A stretch of 64,000 nucleotides of DNA from Anthoceros angustus (GCA_010909165.1 MU008169.1:806001-870000), one strand, 5' to 3'; shown: positions 1-9,838, numbered from the stretch's first letter. The notes: generated by a model not told the origin, from the letters alone. Numbers and translations: made by a program.

Positions 1-816
1 CTGCGGTCAAGGGATAAAAAGGAACACGGTGACATTATCACCAAGCGCCGTTGCCCATCTTAAGGATGGTCTTCGAACTTAGGCCTTATGTGACATCACA
101 GGAGTTTTTATGGTGGGAAGCTTTACGGTTGGACCAAGAGGAGATTCTTTGTTATTGTGCAAAACAACATTGGCCTTGTGCTCTAATCCTTGGAAATGGT
201 ACTCAAGATCGGAAGTGGATGCAACTTTCCTCTCCATGTTCCGAGATGTGGCGTCTTTGGAGGAGGCATTGCTAAGGGACCTCCCACAACGAGATATGTA
301 TTTGGGAGCATACCAAACACGGGAGGCAACAACAGAAATGGAGCAGTGGAATGGTGATATCGCGGAAATAAAGAGGATGTTTGTTGCGTTCCCATGGACA
401 CGCACGCATATGAGACCCTTTTGGATTGGCAAGGTAATCACTGCTCAATTGCATTCGCCATGCCTCACTTCCTTGTTCATTAGTGCAGGCGAACACAGAT
501 GCGTCTGAAGGAAGGTACGTGAAGAATACTTAATCGGAGGATGCCACGACTGCGAGCAATGCAGGAAAAGGAGCGAAATCCATCCATCAAAAATATCCAA
601 AAGGTTTTTGTTCACGAAACTGTCATCCTCTATTATGGGTTCACATTGACTACGCGGAGACACTTGTACTGTAGATAAGAAGGCAATCAAAGAGAAGTTC
701 ATTGCGTTGCGAGGCTTCATTCAACCAGTGAAAGTCCCACCGAGGATAGTGAAGATGATGGTCATGATGCCGGACCCAGCGAAGATGATGGAGTGGCGTC
801 TGGAGAAGAGTAGAAA
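1..816 (+). CDS. 3' part of an unidentified multi-exon gene
   Basis: I do not recognise this protein. A frame is open from about 80 to 433. It ends at a good donor (GGCAAG|GTAATC at 433/434), and an acceptor (TAGTGCAG) ends at 488. The 26-nt exon 489-514 is followed by a strong donor (GAAG|GTACGT) and an acceptor GCAATGCAG ending at 564. The three exons join in frame, which argues for a real gene over a chance ORF. Segment 707-816 can encode an acidic tail (SEDDGHDAGPSEDDG) in another frame, so a further intron may exist. The gene probably begins left of the window. It shares nothing with the SNF2 array to its right. The product is unknown and the exon model is tentative. Confidence 0.35.
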
Positions 817-1680
817 GCCCTCTGAATGTTGTGTCATCTTGCATGGGATCTTGGGGAGGCTATGCGTGCCCCAGCGTGTTGCTCCAGCACATATGTCTCA
901 AAAGAGTGTAGGCCCATGATAGAATATTGGTTGTGCCGTTTCTCTGTATACCTCTGTAGACTTCACATGCTATAGAATTTTCGATGTGCAAGCCATTTCC
1001 CTGTACAAGCGGAGGACATGGAGGAAGTATGGCCGTAGTTAATGGCTTGGCATTCCGGCATATTGGCAGGCAACACATGTGTAGCCCGGCATGTTGTGTG
1101 TGTGATGGCGGCGGAACGATCGGCGCTTTTCCGTATGCCGATTGTAGTCTTTGGGTTTTAACAATGTGATTATATTCTTGGGCTCAATTTATGGTGTGCG
1201 GAAGCCACCCACTCACCCCACACATATAGTCTTTGTGTACACACGAGCAAAGGCCACACTACTACCCGCCTTTCCCAATAGGTCGAACGCGGAAATAGGC
1301 GCCGGCCGGCGCCCTACTCCTCAAACATCCTTGGTCCACAGCCGCCATGGTTCGCTCATCCACTCGATCACCGTCCTTTTATGAATGTTAAGGGTGTTTT
1401 GGCTAGGAAGACCAGCGGTGGCGGTGAATGGTCCTTCACATGGGTCTTATATGCACCCAAAATAGGGTTACCTCTTGCACCTTAACCCCTTGGCAAGAAA
1501 TGAACCTCATGTCAATGCTTCACACGAAAGTTCACCCTTCTTTTACGCCCTATATTCATTCATACCTCTATAACCACGAGTTGCGGACCCATGTCAAACC
1601 CCCTTCAGGGGATATTTCCCGTGAAACCCCCTTCGTGAATATTAACCCCCTTCACAAGATATCGTGTTATCAGTCTGGAT
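817..1680. other. Non-coding flank, nothing recognised
   Basis: No supported gene. It looks like the 3' flank of the preceding gene. Positions 1590-1670 carry a threefold AACCCCCTTC-type repetition. Short open frames here have no family features. Confidence 0.5.
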
Positions 1681-1699
1681 GAGATTGGGCTCAGCTCTC

Positions 1700-1812
1700 C
1701 GTTCAGATGTTTGAGGATGCGAGAAGAAGTCCGGATGCGATTAGCAGAGGTGGGCAAGCACGCGAATCTGCCCGATCTTATCCAGACGTATTCTCGCATC
1801 CTCCAACGTTTT
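1700..1812. repeat. Small foldback element (MITE-like)
   Basis: The ends are imperfect inverted repeats, GAGGATGCGAGAAGAAGTCC near 1711 and a partner ending in TTCTCGCATCCTC near 1803. A diverged copy lies in the opposite orientation at about 9470-9615. Dispersed copies with terminal inverted repeats suggest a tiny non-autonomous DNA element; no target duplication was established. Confidence 0.4.
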
Positions 1813-1880
1813 AGCGAAGAGCTGGGCCCGCGGATTCCGAAGGACGGGTGCTCTGGATCCGGGGAGCAGTGGGCGGGTTC

Positions 1881-1930
1881 CTTGTTGCATCATTTTCTTC
1901 TCTATCATGAGAAGGAAATGATGCAGCAAG
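1881..1930. repeat. Short hairpin, 22-bp arms
   Basis: Arms 1881-1902 and 1909-1930 are inverted copies with two mismatches around a 6-base loop (TATCAT). It lies just outside the foldback element and just before the first SNF2 remnant. Confidence 0.7.
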
Positions 1931-1954
1931 TTTGTGGGCACGACGAGCCTTTCA

Positions 1955-2440
1955 TCTCCTCTGGCTTTGAGCTTCTGTCAAGCATGTTTGTGGAGCTGCT
2001 TCACTCTGTGTGAAGGCAGATTGTGGCCATTTTTGCAGGCCACGTGAAGACAACAACGCGAAGATGAGCATGATGATACCCTGGAGGAAGATAAGCATAA
2101 CGATCCTAAGCCCTTGGAGGTCACAATCTAAAGCTTGAAGAAAGGCTCATAGAGGCTATCTTGCTCACTACCTATCCGGACAAGAAGGCATCAGGATAAC
2201 AGGAACCAAGAGATAAGTGACTGTGTAGAGTCAGTCCAAATGTTTGGTGTCTCCTTACAGCATTGGAGTAACGGCATCCCATCTAAGTAGTTGGTGTGGG
2301 GATGAGTTCTTTCAGTCCAATGCTGTGACGAAACATCTCGACAAACTCTTAATCGTACAAAAGTCACGTCAACTTTAGCCTCGTCGTGATCTCAATGCCA
2401 CAATACGAGAAGGTAATGCTACCAAGTGCTCTGATGTTTT
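1955..2440 (+). pseudogene. SNF2 (DRD1/CLSY-like) remnant, N-terminal and C-terminal scraps
   Basis: Bases 1990-2140 match the stretch around the second intron and following exon of better copies (36,440-36,620), including the GAGGAAGATAAGCAT acidic segment. The sequence then jumps to a short piece equivalent to LLTTYPxKK after Walker A, and then to the extreme C-terminus (FFQSNAVTKHLDKL) with the usual end and the start of the 3' module. All helicase motifs are missing. It is the most degraded copy in the array. Confidence 0.6.
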
Positions 2441-2925
2441 GGTTAATTCAATGACAAAGAAAGACCCTTCGAGGGTTCTTCTGGACTCTATCAGGGCTTG
2501 TGAAGAAGGCTTGTGAAGAAGGTGTAGCTACACCTTACTCCAGCGTCCACGATGTTACTGCTGGATTCAAATTTCAACCCTAGCGTCGATTACTTGTTAC
2601 ATGCGGTGAGCCAGGCTTTCTGTGTCGGACAAGAGAAGGTTTTCCAGCTCGGTTGTGTTTGCCCCAACAAGATTGCCGGTTGTGGCAAGTATAACAGAGT
2701 TGGGAAATCCTGTGAGCCTGACAAGGAATGGGTATCCATAAATCTCTTCGGGACTGAAGGTGTCCTAACAAGAGGGACCAGGAAATAAGGGACCCAAGTA
2801 GGTGTGCTGATGATTTCTTTCACCCGAAAGATCTAGACAGGCTTTATCTGGCACAAAATTCACGTCAACTTTAGCCTCGTGGTGATCTCAACGCTACAAT
2901 AAGAGAACGTAATGCACGCTGGGGT
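2440..2925 (+). pseudogene. SNF2 (DRD1/CLSY-like) C-terminal helicase fragment
   Basis: The segment encodes a decayed helicase C-lobe: TKKDPSRVLLDSIRACEEG, then FNPSVDYLLHAVSQAFCVGQE, equivalent to the motif V/VI region (SVTRQAVSRAFRVGQE) of better copies. The end resembles DFFHPKDLDRLYLAQNS. Frames are broken by indels, including a duplicated CTTGTGAAGAAGG. Bases 2865-2925 are the beginning of the 3' module, cut short where a PPR fragment starts. Confidence 0.7.
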
Positions 2926-2929
2926 GAAC

Positions 2930-3135
2930 TCGAAGATGCACGCTAGGGTTTGAAAGCTTGGCCACCAGGGATGTGGTGGCATAGACAATGTTGATTGCTG
3001 GGTATGCCCAACAAGGGCTTGGGAATGATGCAATTGTTGTGACGTATGACCCAATGGAGCAGGAGGGCCTCATTTTGGCTGACCTTGTTACTTTTGCTTG
3101 CCTTCAGAAGGCCTTTGCAAGCATAGGCTATGTAT
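2930..3135 (+). pseudogene. PPR repeat fragment
   Basis: Translation gives ATRDVVAWTMLIAGYAQQGL followed by an EQEGLILADLVTFACLQKA-type segment. This is the WNAMIAGYAQ / GLxPDxVTFxxLLKACA signature of plant PLS-class PPR proteins, which bind organellar RNA. Only about two motifs survive, with a stop and indels, and no start or targeting peptide. It is joined on both sides to SNF2 3'-module sequence. Confidence 0.65.
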
Positions 3136-3136
3136 A

Positions 3137-3300
3137 CGGCTATGCATAGGAAGCCTGGAGGTAGGTTTATGCTTTGTCCAGGAGTCGAACCCGGATCCCT
3201 AAACAACCATGTGTTGTTCCACCAATCCTTCAACCAATGCCAGCCGCTCACTGCATACCAGATTTATTATCTGAATAAAGTGATAATCTGAAATGGCCTT
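3137..3300 (-). repeat. tRNA-derived (SINE-like) tail with B box
   Basis: The minus strand carries GGGTTCGACTCCTGG (3182-3196), a near-perfect RNA polymerase III B box/T-arm. It is followed by the block ending ACCAGATTTATTATCTGAA that closes most units in this window. The rest does not fold as an intact tRNA, so it is a tRNA-derived repeat. Confidence 0.5.
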
Positions 3301-3312
3301 CTAAGAATTATT

Positions 3313-3516
3313 GTATGTCCTGGCCGGGAATCCAAACTACGTCTGCATTGTGAAAGAATGTCGTATGCCCTGGCCGGGAATCGAAACCGCTTCTGCATTA
3401 TGGAAGAATGTCATATGCTCTGGTCGGGAATCGAAACCGCTTCTGCATTATGGAAGAATGTCATATGCCATGGTCGGGAATCGTAATCGCGTCTGTATAG
3501 TGAAAGAATATCATTC
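3313..3516. repeat. Tandem repeat, 50-bp unit x4
   Basis: TGGCCGGGAAT or TGGTCGGGAAT starts at 3321, 3371, 3421 and 3471, an exact 50-bp period. Each unit contains a reversed tRNA T-arm (GGGAATCGAAACCG) and a TGCATTATGGAAGAATGTCATATGC spacer. It appears to be local amplification of the 3' end of the tRNA-derived tail. Confidence 0.85.
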
Positions 3517-3539
3517 TACCACAACATTGACAGGATTTT

Positions 3540-4109
3540 TGTTCAACAACATAGCTGTAGTGGCATGAAGTACAAATTAGCGGCAAATTTTGGAGTAATT
3601 ATGATATTGAAGGAAACTATATCGCCAAATTTTGAAATTACTACATGAAGGATGACAACCCTAAATGCTAAACCTTAAAACTTGATAAACAGCCCAAAGA
3701 ATCTTTAAAGTAACCTAAGCATATACTGGTTGATTTATGGGAAGAACTAATATCTCTATAGGCTTTAGATATTTATAATATTGGAGAGTAAGATAGAAAC
3801 TTTACAAATTTTTGTTTATTAGTTTTGGTGTCAAAATTATCTCAAGATTAAGACTCATGCAAATAAAACCTAAATTTTTTAACTCCAAAGTGATAAGATA
3901 GGTACAATAAAATAATTACATTATTTATTTTTACCTTCCTTTTATATGTTTCCTTTTTTCTTCTTTGATTTTCTTTCACTATCTTTTATCACTTTTTATT
4001 TCATATATTCTTTTGACCTTCTTCTCTTCTTTTGACTCTCATATATTTTTATATGTCTATTAACTCTTATCTTTGGGGGTGACACTTTCAAAATGACCTC
4101 TAGGGAGAT
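3540..4109. other. AT-rich spacer, no gene seen
   Basis: AT-rich sequence with no coding signal. The block around 3840-3902 (ATCTCAAGATTAAGACTCATGC, then AACTCCAAAGTGATAAGATA) recurs at about 7110-7180 and 8580-8645, so it is part of the repeated unit. Confidence 0.6.
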
Positions 4110-5440
4110 AGGTCTTTGTCTAGTCCAATGATTCAACACTCTCTCGAAGGTTCTCAAGGTCCTCTAGGTGGGATTTTTGTCGCATGGGAGTTGGGACAGC
4201 CGAAGAAACGCCTATTGTGAATCTTAAGGTAGAGATTCCTCCCCATTTCACACCTAAGATAAGGAAGATCAGGTTAAGGGATTTCAATTCCTTGTCTAGT
4301 ATGTGGATGGCAGAGGAGGATGTATTTTTCACCATTCTTTAGGAATAGGAAGAATGTTCTTGATGGTAACCTTTGTGAAACGCTTGCTCCCCGGCTATCC
4401 TGACAAAATTGTCGATAGTAGCTCCAAAAATGATGGTGGCACCTTCGAAGAATGAGTTCATGAGAGGGGAAGTGAGTGATATCTTAATATTCTTACTATA
4501 TAATAAGTTCGACGACACACACGATGGATGTGGAAAAAGGTTGTAGAGCAATTCTCAATCAATGGAAGGAAGAGAAAAGTGTTTTGATGGTTTGGTTAGA
4601 ACATTGTTAGTCAGATCATTCACGAGGAGGGAACATAACATGATGAGCTTTGCGATATCATACAAGGAACTTCTGATTTTGTAGTGTTGGATGAAGGACA
4701 TTTTGAACATAGTGAAAATAACAATTGTCCGCAGGCCTTGAAGAAGGTTAAGACAATAAACAGGGTGATACTGAGTAGCAATTTATTTGAATATCTTCAT
4801 GGAGTTGTACGGATGCTAAGTTTTATGAAAATGGCTCGGAGTTAGAGCAAAGCCGATGAAAGCGCATACAATGATAAACTGCTTTTAGAATGGTAAACCC
4901 ATAGGAAACTGTGAGGAAGAAACTTTGAAAGTCCAAGTCTGTTTCTATGAACAGGACTTATTTCAGAATACCTTCGTAGAGTTGTACCAGATGCTAAGTC
5001 TTGTGAAGCCAAACTTCCCGGAAAATGATCGAGAGAGCCGATAGAGCTGCACCACAAGCAGGGAAATGATAGGCGGTGCAATAGTGGTATGATAACACAG
5101 GAAATGGTAAACCCATAGGAAGTTGTGAGGAAGAAACTTTGGAAGTCCAAGTCTGCTTTTATGAAGAGGACTAGTGATCACCACATCAGAGATATGGGTT
5201 TACTATACAACCGAACTCTAACTTGTTTTGTAGACTCCCAAAACCCTGAACAATCGAAATCTAACTTGTTTTGTAGACTCCTGTGAGGGTGATGTGCTGA
5301 AGTCTCTTCGAGGACTATACAAGTTTTTTTTTCATATGAAGTGGACATGGTCAACAGTGTAGTGAAAGTGTGGCGGTAAAAGTTGCAAGTTTAAGCTTAC
5401 TTGGAGGACAACGTTAGTGAGCGTTCACCCGTTCCTCTCA
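4110..5440 (+). pseudogene. SNF2 (DRD1/CLSY-like) helicase pseudogene, N-lobe and middle
   Basis: Recognisable order: ETPIVNLKVEIPPHFTPKIRK, then a degenerate Walker A around 4330 (the GTGKT codons are destroyed), motif Ia-like sequence at 4420-4450, a DEGHFEHSEN motif II at about 4690, and LSSNLF in place of SGTLFQN at 4770. The stretch after motif III is partly duplicated (4860-4930 and 4960-5160). The middle linker follows to about 5440 (FVDSxEGDVLKSLRGLY, KLTWRTTLVSVHP). Many stops and indels. The C-lobe is missing. The VEIPP signature places it in the older subfamily. Confidence 0.75.
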
Positions 5441-5579
5441 TTAACTAATTTAGCTAATATAAGTTAACTAAATAATATTATCTAATGCTAACTAATAATT
5501 AGCTAGCTAACTAGTTAATTAAATTATATTAGTTGACTAAATAACTAGTTACTAACATACTAATATATTATCTAGATCT
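5441..5579. other. AT-rich simple-sequence tract
   Basis: Runs of TTAACTAAATAATATTATCTAA and TAGCTAGCTAACTAGTTAAT. Similar AT-rich flanks lie beside other units (about 12,300 and 18,170). No gene. Confidence 0.5.
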
Positions 5580-6085
5580 TTAGAGTTTCACCTAACCTAA
5601 AACACTTCAATGGAAGCACCTCCGGTCCCTTGCCTACCTTAAACCAAGTTGCAAATGTTGCAAAGGGCTTAACGTCTTTAAACTCGTCGCATGAACCTCT
5701 AGTCCCCTATCTACCTTGAAACTCTTTGCGAAAAGCTCCAGCCGCCTAGCTACTCCATAGCTCTTCTCAAAAACTTCGAGCCGCCGCCTATCTAACTTAA
5801 AACACTTTGCTAGCCTATCTAGCTTAAAACACTTTGCTAAAAGCTTAGGCTGCTTATGTACTCTAGAAGTCTTTTTGAAAATCTTCGGGCTGCCTTCTTT
5901 CTGTTGAAACTCTCCTCAAAAACTCCGGTCCACCTCCTTCTTCTTGAAACTCTCCCCAAAACCTTCCGGCCGCCTCCTTACCCTAAAACTCTTCTTCAAA
6001 ACTTCCGGCCGCCTTCGAACCCTAAAATTGTGGTTGCCTTCGAACCCTAAAATAAAACTCAGCCGCCTTCTTACCCTATAAAACC
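5580..6085. repeat. 5' module: degenerate repeats with CCCTAAAA (telobox-like)
   Basis: Irregular repetition of CCTTA[CA]CCTAAAACTCTTC / GCCGCCT / ACTTCCGG blocks. Many units contain CCCTAAA, the plant telomere unit and a known promoter motif (telobox). Related blocks occur upstream of other units at about 7240, 8700, 18,490, 31,190 and 34,970. A promoter or 5'-leader role is inference. Confidence 0.6.
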
Positions 6086-6159
6086 CTTCGTGACGTTCAT
6101 GGGTTTCTCATATGCCAGTTCGTCACATGGAGTGTGTGTTCATATCAGGGAGTGCGTGT

Positions 6160-6450
6160 TGTAACATGTTGTAACGACTCTGTATTGTAGCTACTCTATG
6201 TTATAGCCTGTGAATTGTAACCACTCTGTATTGTAGCTACTGTATGTTATAGCTTGTGCGTCATAATCACTCTGTGTGGTAGCGACTATGTATTGTTGCA
6301 ACTCTTTGTTGTAGTTTTTGTAGCGGCCACTCTGCAAGGTAATGACTTTGTGTTGTGCCAACTCTTTGTTGTAGTTAGTATCATGTTGTGTGGTAGTGAC
6401 TTTCAGTTGTTTATTTGTTTCAGTGACTCAATTGCTGGTGTTATAACAAG
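6160..6450 (+). repeat. TTGTAG-type degenerate tandem repeats
   Basis: Repetition, at about 20-25 bp spacing, of ACTCTGTATTGTAGCTACT and variants (TGTTATAGC, TGTTGTAGT). Equivalent tracts sit directly upstream of SNF2 starts at 7640-7900, 18,660-19,010, 31,400-31,770 and 35,095-35,345. Each unit ends in a potential 3' splice site (TTGTAG), so this may be a 5' intron or leader. Confidence 0.6.
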
Positions 6451-6469
6451 TTCATAACACAACGTGTAG

Positions 6470-6818
6470 ATGTTACGTGTGGATGACTCCGCCGTTCCTC
6501 TCCTGTCCCACACGGAAAGCCCGGCTCATTTCATGAGCCGGGCTTTCCGTCTGGGACAAGAGTAGAAAGACGATTGTCAGAGAAGGGAAGAAAAACGATT
6601 GTCCATCTCTGGTATTGGCCGCAACCAGATTATCATCTGGTTGCACATAATACAACACAGCCAGGAAATCATCTAAGGCTTGTCGGGGAATGGGTATCCA
6701 TAGATGTCTTGGGGACTGAAGCCATCGTTGGAAATAGAGGACCCTAGTGGCTGTGCTGATGATTTCTTTCATCCGAAACGTCTAGACAGGCTCTACAGGG
6801 CACAGAGGTGACCTCAAC
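6470..6818 (+). pseudogene. SNF2 (DRD1/CLSY-like) C-lobe fragment (unit 1)
   Basis: It begins at an inverted copy of the motif VI codons (SRAFR), then runs through LGQE, a scrambled YHLVAANT region, KEWVSIDVLGTEAIVGN and ADDFFHPKRLDRLYRAQR to the end. Frames are broken. GCAACCAGA-TTATCA-TCTGGTTGC (about 6631-6654) is a further small inverted repeat inside the fragment. Only the last 100 or so residues of the family are represented. Confidence 0.65.
6504..6558. repeat. Hairpin at SNF2 motif VI, 26-bp arms
   Basis: Arms 6504-6529 and 6533-6558 are inverted copies with one mismatch and a 3-base loop (TTC). Both arms are the TGTCCCAxACGGAAAGCCCG / SRAFR sequence of motif VI. In unit 2 (about 7977) the left arm is partly deleted; at 10,589 only the right arm remains. 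Confidence 0.85.
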
Positions 6819-7115
6819 GGAAGCCTCGTGGTGATCTCAATGCTACAATCAGAGAAGGTAATGCTGCTAAGTGCTCTGGTGCTTTGGTTAAGTGAGGGTT
6901 CCAGTACAATGGGGAGCTCCTGAACCTCTGTTGCTTGCTGTTATAAGTCATGATGGATAGGGATGCTGCCATGGGAGATGTGGCGGCAAATTCCAGCCTG
7001 CACCTCAACCCAACTCCTGAACTGTGAAGGCTGAGCTTGGTACCAGCTGAGGAGGTCATAGGCACTGCACTGGGATTCAGACCAACTCTCTTACACTGGA
7101 AGCTTTCAATTATCT
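6819..7115 (+). repeat. 3' module (unit 1)
   Basis: Conserved block found after SNF2 ends throughout the window: GCCTCGTGGTGATCTCAATG, then GGTAATGCTGCTAAGTGCTC, GATGCTGCCATGGGAGATGT, and GAGCTTGGTACCAGCTGAGG. Here it stops at CTTTCAAT, where the AT-rich block begins. No coding function is evident; it may be 3' UTR and downstream DNA. Confidence 0.7.
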
Positions 7116-7239
7116 CAAGATTAAAACTCATACAAATTAGAACTAAATTTTTAACTCCAAAGTGATAAGATAGTTTTGTTTGTTGAAACTCCTCGAAAAA
7201 ATTCGATCCACCTTCTTATTCTTGAAACTCTTTGAAAGC

Positions 7240-7900
7240 TCCACCGCCTAGCTACTCCATAGCTCTTCTCAAAAACTTCGAGCCGCCGCCTATCTAACTT
7301 AAAACACTTTGCTAGCCTATCTAGCTTAAAACACTTTGCTAAAAGCTTAGGCTGCTTATGTACTCTAGAAGTCTTTTGAAAATCTTGCCTTCTTTCCTTG
7401 AAACTCTCCTCAAAAACTCAGTCCACCTCCTTCTTCTTGAAACTCTCCCCAAAACCTTACGCCTCCTTACCCTAAAACTCTTCTTCAAAACTTCCGGCCG
7501 CCTTCGAACCCTAAAATTGTGGTTGCCTTCGAACCCTAAAATAAAACTCAGCCGCCTTCTTACCCTATAAAACCCTTCGTGACGTTCATGGGTTTCTCAT
7601 ATGCCAGTTCGTCACATGGAGTGTGTGTTCATATCAGGGAGTGCGTGTTGTAACATGTTGTAACGACTCTGTATTGTAGCTACTCTATGTTATAGCCTGT
7701 GAATTGTAACCATTGTAGCTCTTGTGTTATAAACGTAATCATAATCACTCGTGGTAGCGACTATGTATTGTTGCAACTCTTTGTTGTAGTTTTTGTAGCG
7801 GCCACTCTGCAAGGTAATGACTTTGTGTTGTGCCAACTCTTTGTTGTAGTTAGTATCATGTTGTGTGGTAGTGACTTTCAGTTGTTTATTTGTTTCAGTG
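7240..7900. repeat. Second copy of telobox-like and TTGTAG blocks (unit 2)
   Basis: Repeats 5743-6450 with several internal deletions (for example, a shortened 7400-7500 and loss of some TTGTAG units around 7710-7760). Confidence 0.75.
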
Positions 7901-7939
7901 ACTCAATTGCTGGTGTTATAACAAGTTCATAACACAACG

Positions 7940-8288
7940 TGTAGATGTTACGTGTGGATGACTCCGCCGTTCCTCTCCTGTCCCACGGAGCCGGCTCATT
8001 TCATGAGCCGGGCTTTCCGTCTGGGACAAGAGTAGAAAGACGATTGTCAGAGAAGGGAAGAAAAACGATTGTCCATCTCTGGTATTGGCCGCAACCAGAT
8101 TATCATCTGGTTGCACATAATACAACACAGCCAGGAAATCATCTAAGGCTTGTCGGGGAATGGGTATCCATAGATGTCTTGGGGACTGAAGCCATCGTTG
8201 GAAATAGAGGACCCTAGTGGCTGTGCTGATGATTTCTTTCATCCGAAACGTCTAGACAGGCTCTACAGGGCACAGAGGTGACCTCAAC
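7940..8288 (+). pseudogene. SNF2 (DRD1/CLSY-like) C-lobe fragment (unit 2)
   Basis: Near-identical to the 6470-6818 fragment, with the same frame breaks and the same GCAACCAGA/TCTGGTTGC inverted repeat. This shows that the duplication happened after decay. The hairpin's left arm is shortened (CACGGAGCCGGCTCAT). Confidence 0.7.
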
Positions 8289-8585
8289 GGAAGCCTCGTG
8301 GTGATCTCAATGCTACAATCAGAGAAGGTAATGCTGCTAAGTGCTCTGGTGCTTTGGTTAAGTGAGGGTTCCAGTACAATGGGGAGCTCCTGAACCTCTG
8401 TTGCTTGCTGTTATAAGTCATGATGGATAGGGATGCTGCCATGGGAGATGTGGCGGCAAATTCCAGCCTGCACCTCAACCCAACTCCTGAACTGTGAAGG
8501 CTGAGCTTGGTACCAGCTGAGGAGGTCATAGGCACTGCACTGGGATTCAGACCAACTCTCTTACACTGGAAGCTTTCAATTATCT
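8289..8585 (+). repeat. 3' module (unit 2)
   Basis: Same block as 6819-7115, almost base for base, again truncated at CTTTCAAT. Confidence 0.75.
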
Positions 8586-8699
8586 CAAGATTAAAACTCA
8601 TACAAATTAGAACTAAATTTTTTAACTCCAAAGTGATAAGATAGTTTTTGTTTGTTGAAACTCTCCTCGAAAAATTCGATCCACCTTCTTATTCTTGAA

Positions 8700-8968
8700 A
8701 CTCTTCCCAAAACCTTCCGGCTGCCTCCTTACCCTAAAACTCTTTTTCAAAAAACTCTCCCCAAAACCTTCCGGCTGCCTCCTTACCCTAAAACTCTTTT
8801 TCAAAAAACTCTCCCCAAAACCTTTCGGCTGCCTCCTTACCCTAAAACTCTTCTTCAAAAAACTCTCCCCAAAACCTTCCGGCTGCCTCCTTACCCTAAA
8901 ACTCTTCTTCAAAAAACTCTCCCCAAAACCTTCCGGCCGCCTCCTTACCCTAAAACTCTTCTTCAAAA
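8700..8968. repeat. 54-bp tandem repeat x5 with CCCTAAAA
   Basis: AAAACCTT starts at 8709, 8763, 8817, 8871 and 8925, an exact 54-bp period. Each unit has GCCTCCTTACCCTAAAACTC. Because 54 is divisible by 3, frames stay open on both strands, giving artificial repeat ORFs (KTFRLPPYPKTL on plus, SFRVRRQPEGFGE on minus). It is an amplified piece of the 5' module and not evidence for a protein. Confidence 0.85.
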
Positions 8969-9228
8969 CTTGGGGATTTCTGAGCTACGTCTCCCGGGGC
9001 GCAGCATGGCGGGCGATGGCGCCGCGTCAGCAGCACCTCGTCCTCCTCCAGTTGCATGTTTCCGATGTTACTTGCCTTCTGAAGGTCTGTGCAAGGGTCG
9101 GTGCCTTACAGAAGGGCAGGCAGCTGCACTCACAGATTGTCGAAAGAGAATTTCTGGATGGCGTACTGGGGCACCTGCCTGGTGGATATGTATGGTGGTG
9201 AATTAGAAGATGCACGAGCTGGTACGAG
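8969..9228 (+). pseudogene. PPR fragment (copy 1)
   Basis: Encodes VTCLLKVCARVGALQKGRQ, LHSQIVEREFLDGVLG and LVDMYGGELEDAR: the LLKACA-xx-G-xxxGRxLHxxI and LVDMYxKCG-xxDAR signatures of plant PLS-class PPR proteins. A frameshift near 9175 breaks the frame, and only about two motifs remain. It runs straight into an inverted 3' module. Confidence 0.7.
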
Positions 9229-9450
9229 CCCTGAGCCTTGCAGATACCAGCCGATTAGAACCCTACGCATGGGGCGATCCGTCAACATGTGGGGAACTTC
9301 CTCCTGCAGCATAGCCGTATGCCACAGCCGGCCATTCCCTGCACGGAGCAAAGCATCGGAAAAATGCAACTGGAGGAGGACCGGGCGGCCCCAGCGGCGG
9401 CCTGCTGTCGCGCAGCCCACGACGTTTCACTTATCACTTAGTCTAAATCA
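9229..9450 (-). repeat. 3' module, inverted
   Basis: Reverse complement of the distal 3' module seen at 17,640-17,850 (CGTCGTGGGCTGCGCGACAG; ATGCACAGCCGGCCATTCC equivalents). Its orientation relative to the PPR fragment shows that module and PPR sequences were originally adjacent. Confidence 0.65.
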
Positions 9451-9469
9451 TCGGAAAAATGCGGGCCCA

Positions 9470-9615
9470 GCTCTTCGCTAAACGTTTGAGAAAGCGAGAA
9501 TACGTCTGGATAAGATCGGGCGGATTCGCGTGGTTGCCCACCTCTGCCAATCCCATCCGGACTTATCCTCGCATCCTCAACGACTGAACGGAGCTGAGCC
9601 CAATCACATCCGGAC
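9470..9615 (-). repeat. Small foldback element, inverted copy
   Basis: Reverse complement of 1680-1840: GCGAGAATACGTCTGGATAA at the left end and TATCCTCGCATCCTCAACG at the right. Ends are imperfect inverted repeats. Confidence 0.5.
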
Positions 9616-9838
9616 TCAGCCCTTCGCTCCCTGCCTCATACGATCTCTTCGCCCTTCTCGTGTCTCTCTGTTCAAGCCTTGACATGATCTCCGTGAAACT
9701 GTGGCAGACACTGCACATGCTTAGACTTTAGGATACCACTCGAGATGTCGCACGCGGAGTGTTCAAGATTCAAACCCCAAAGCTAGCTCCTCAGCATGCC
9801 CACAAAAGAGCATCTTCTTTTTTCCTTCACCACATCCA
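9616..9838. other. Spacer, nothing recognised
   Basis: No coding or repeat match found within the window. Confidence 0.4.

Larger units (their letters stand above)
5715..8693. repeat. Tandem duplication of a ~1.5-kb unit (two copies)
   Basis: Unit 1 (5715-7220) and unit 2 (7221-8693) are nearly identical through the telobox-like block, the TTGTAG block, the SNF2 C-terminal fragment, the 3' module and the AT-rich end. Unit 2 carries small deletions in the 5' block and in the hairpin at motif VI. A third, 5'-truncated copy begins at 10,589. Confidence 0.85.

Noticed and set aside
8700-8968. CRISPR-like array
   Set aside because: Units are tandem with no unique spacers, and the context is plant nuclear DNA.
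8652-9206. 184-codon plus-strand frame and 114-codon minus-strand frame with an 18-residue repeat
   Set aside because: The 54-bp unit length keeps frames open on both strands; the plus frame fuses satellite to a PPR fragment in the wrong frame.
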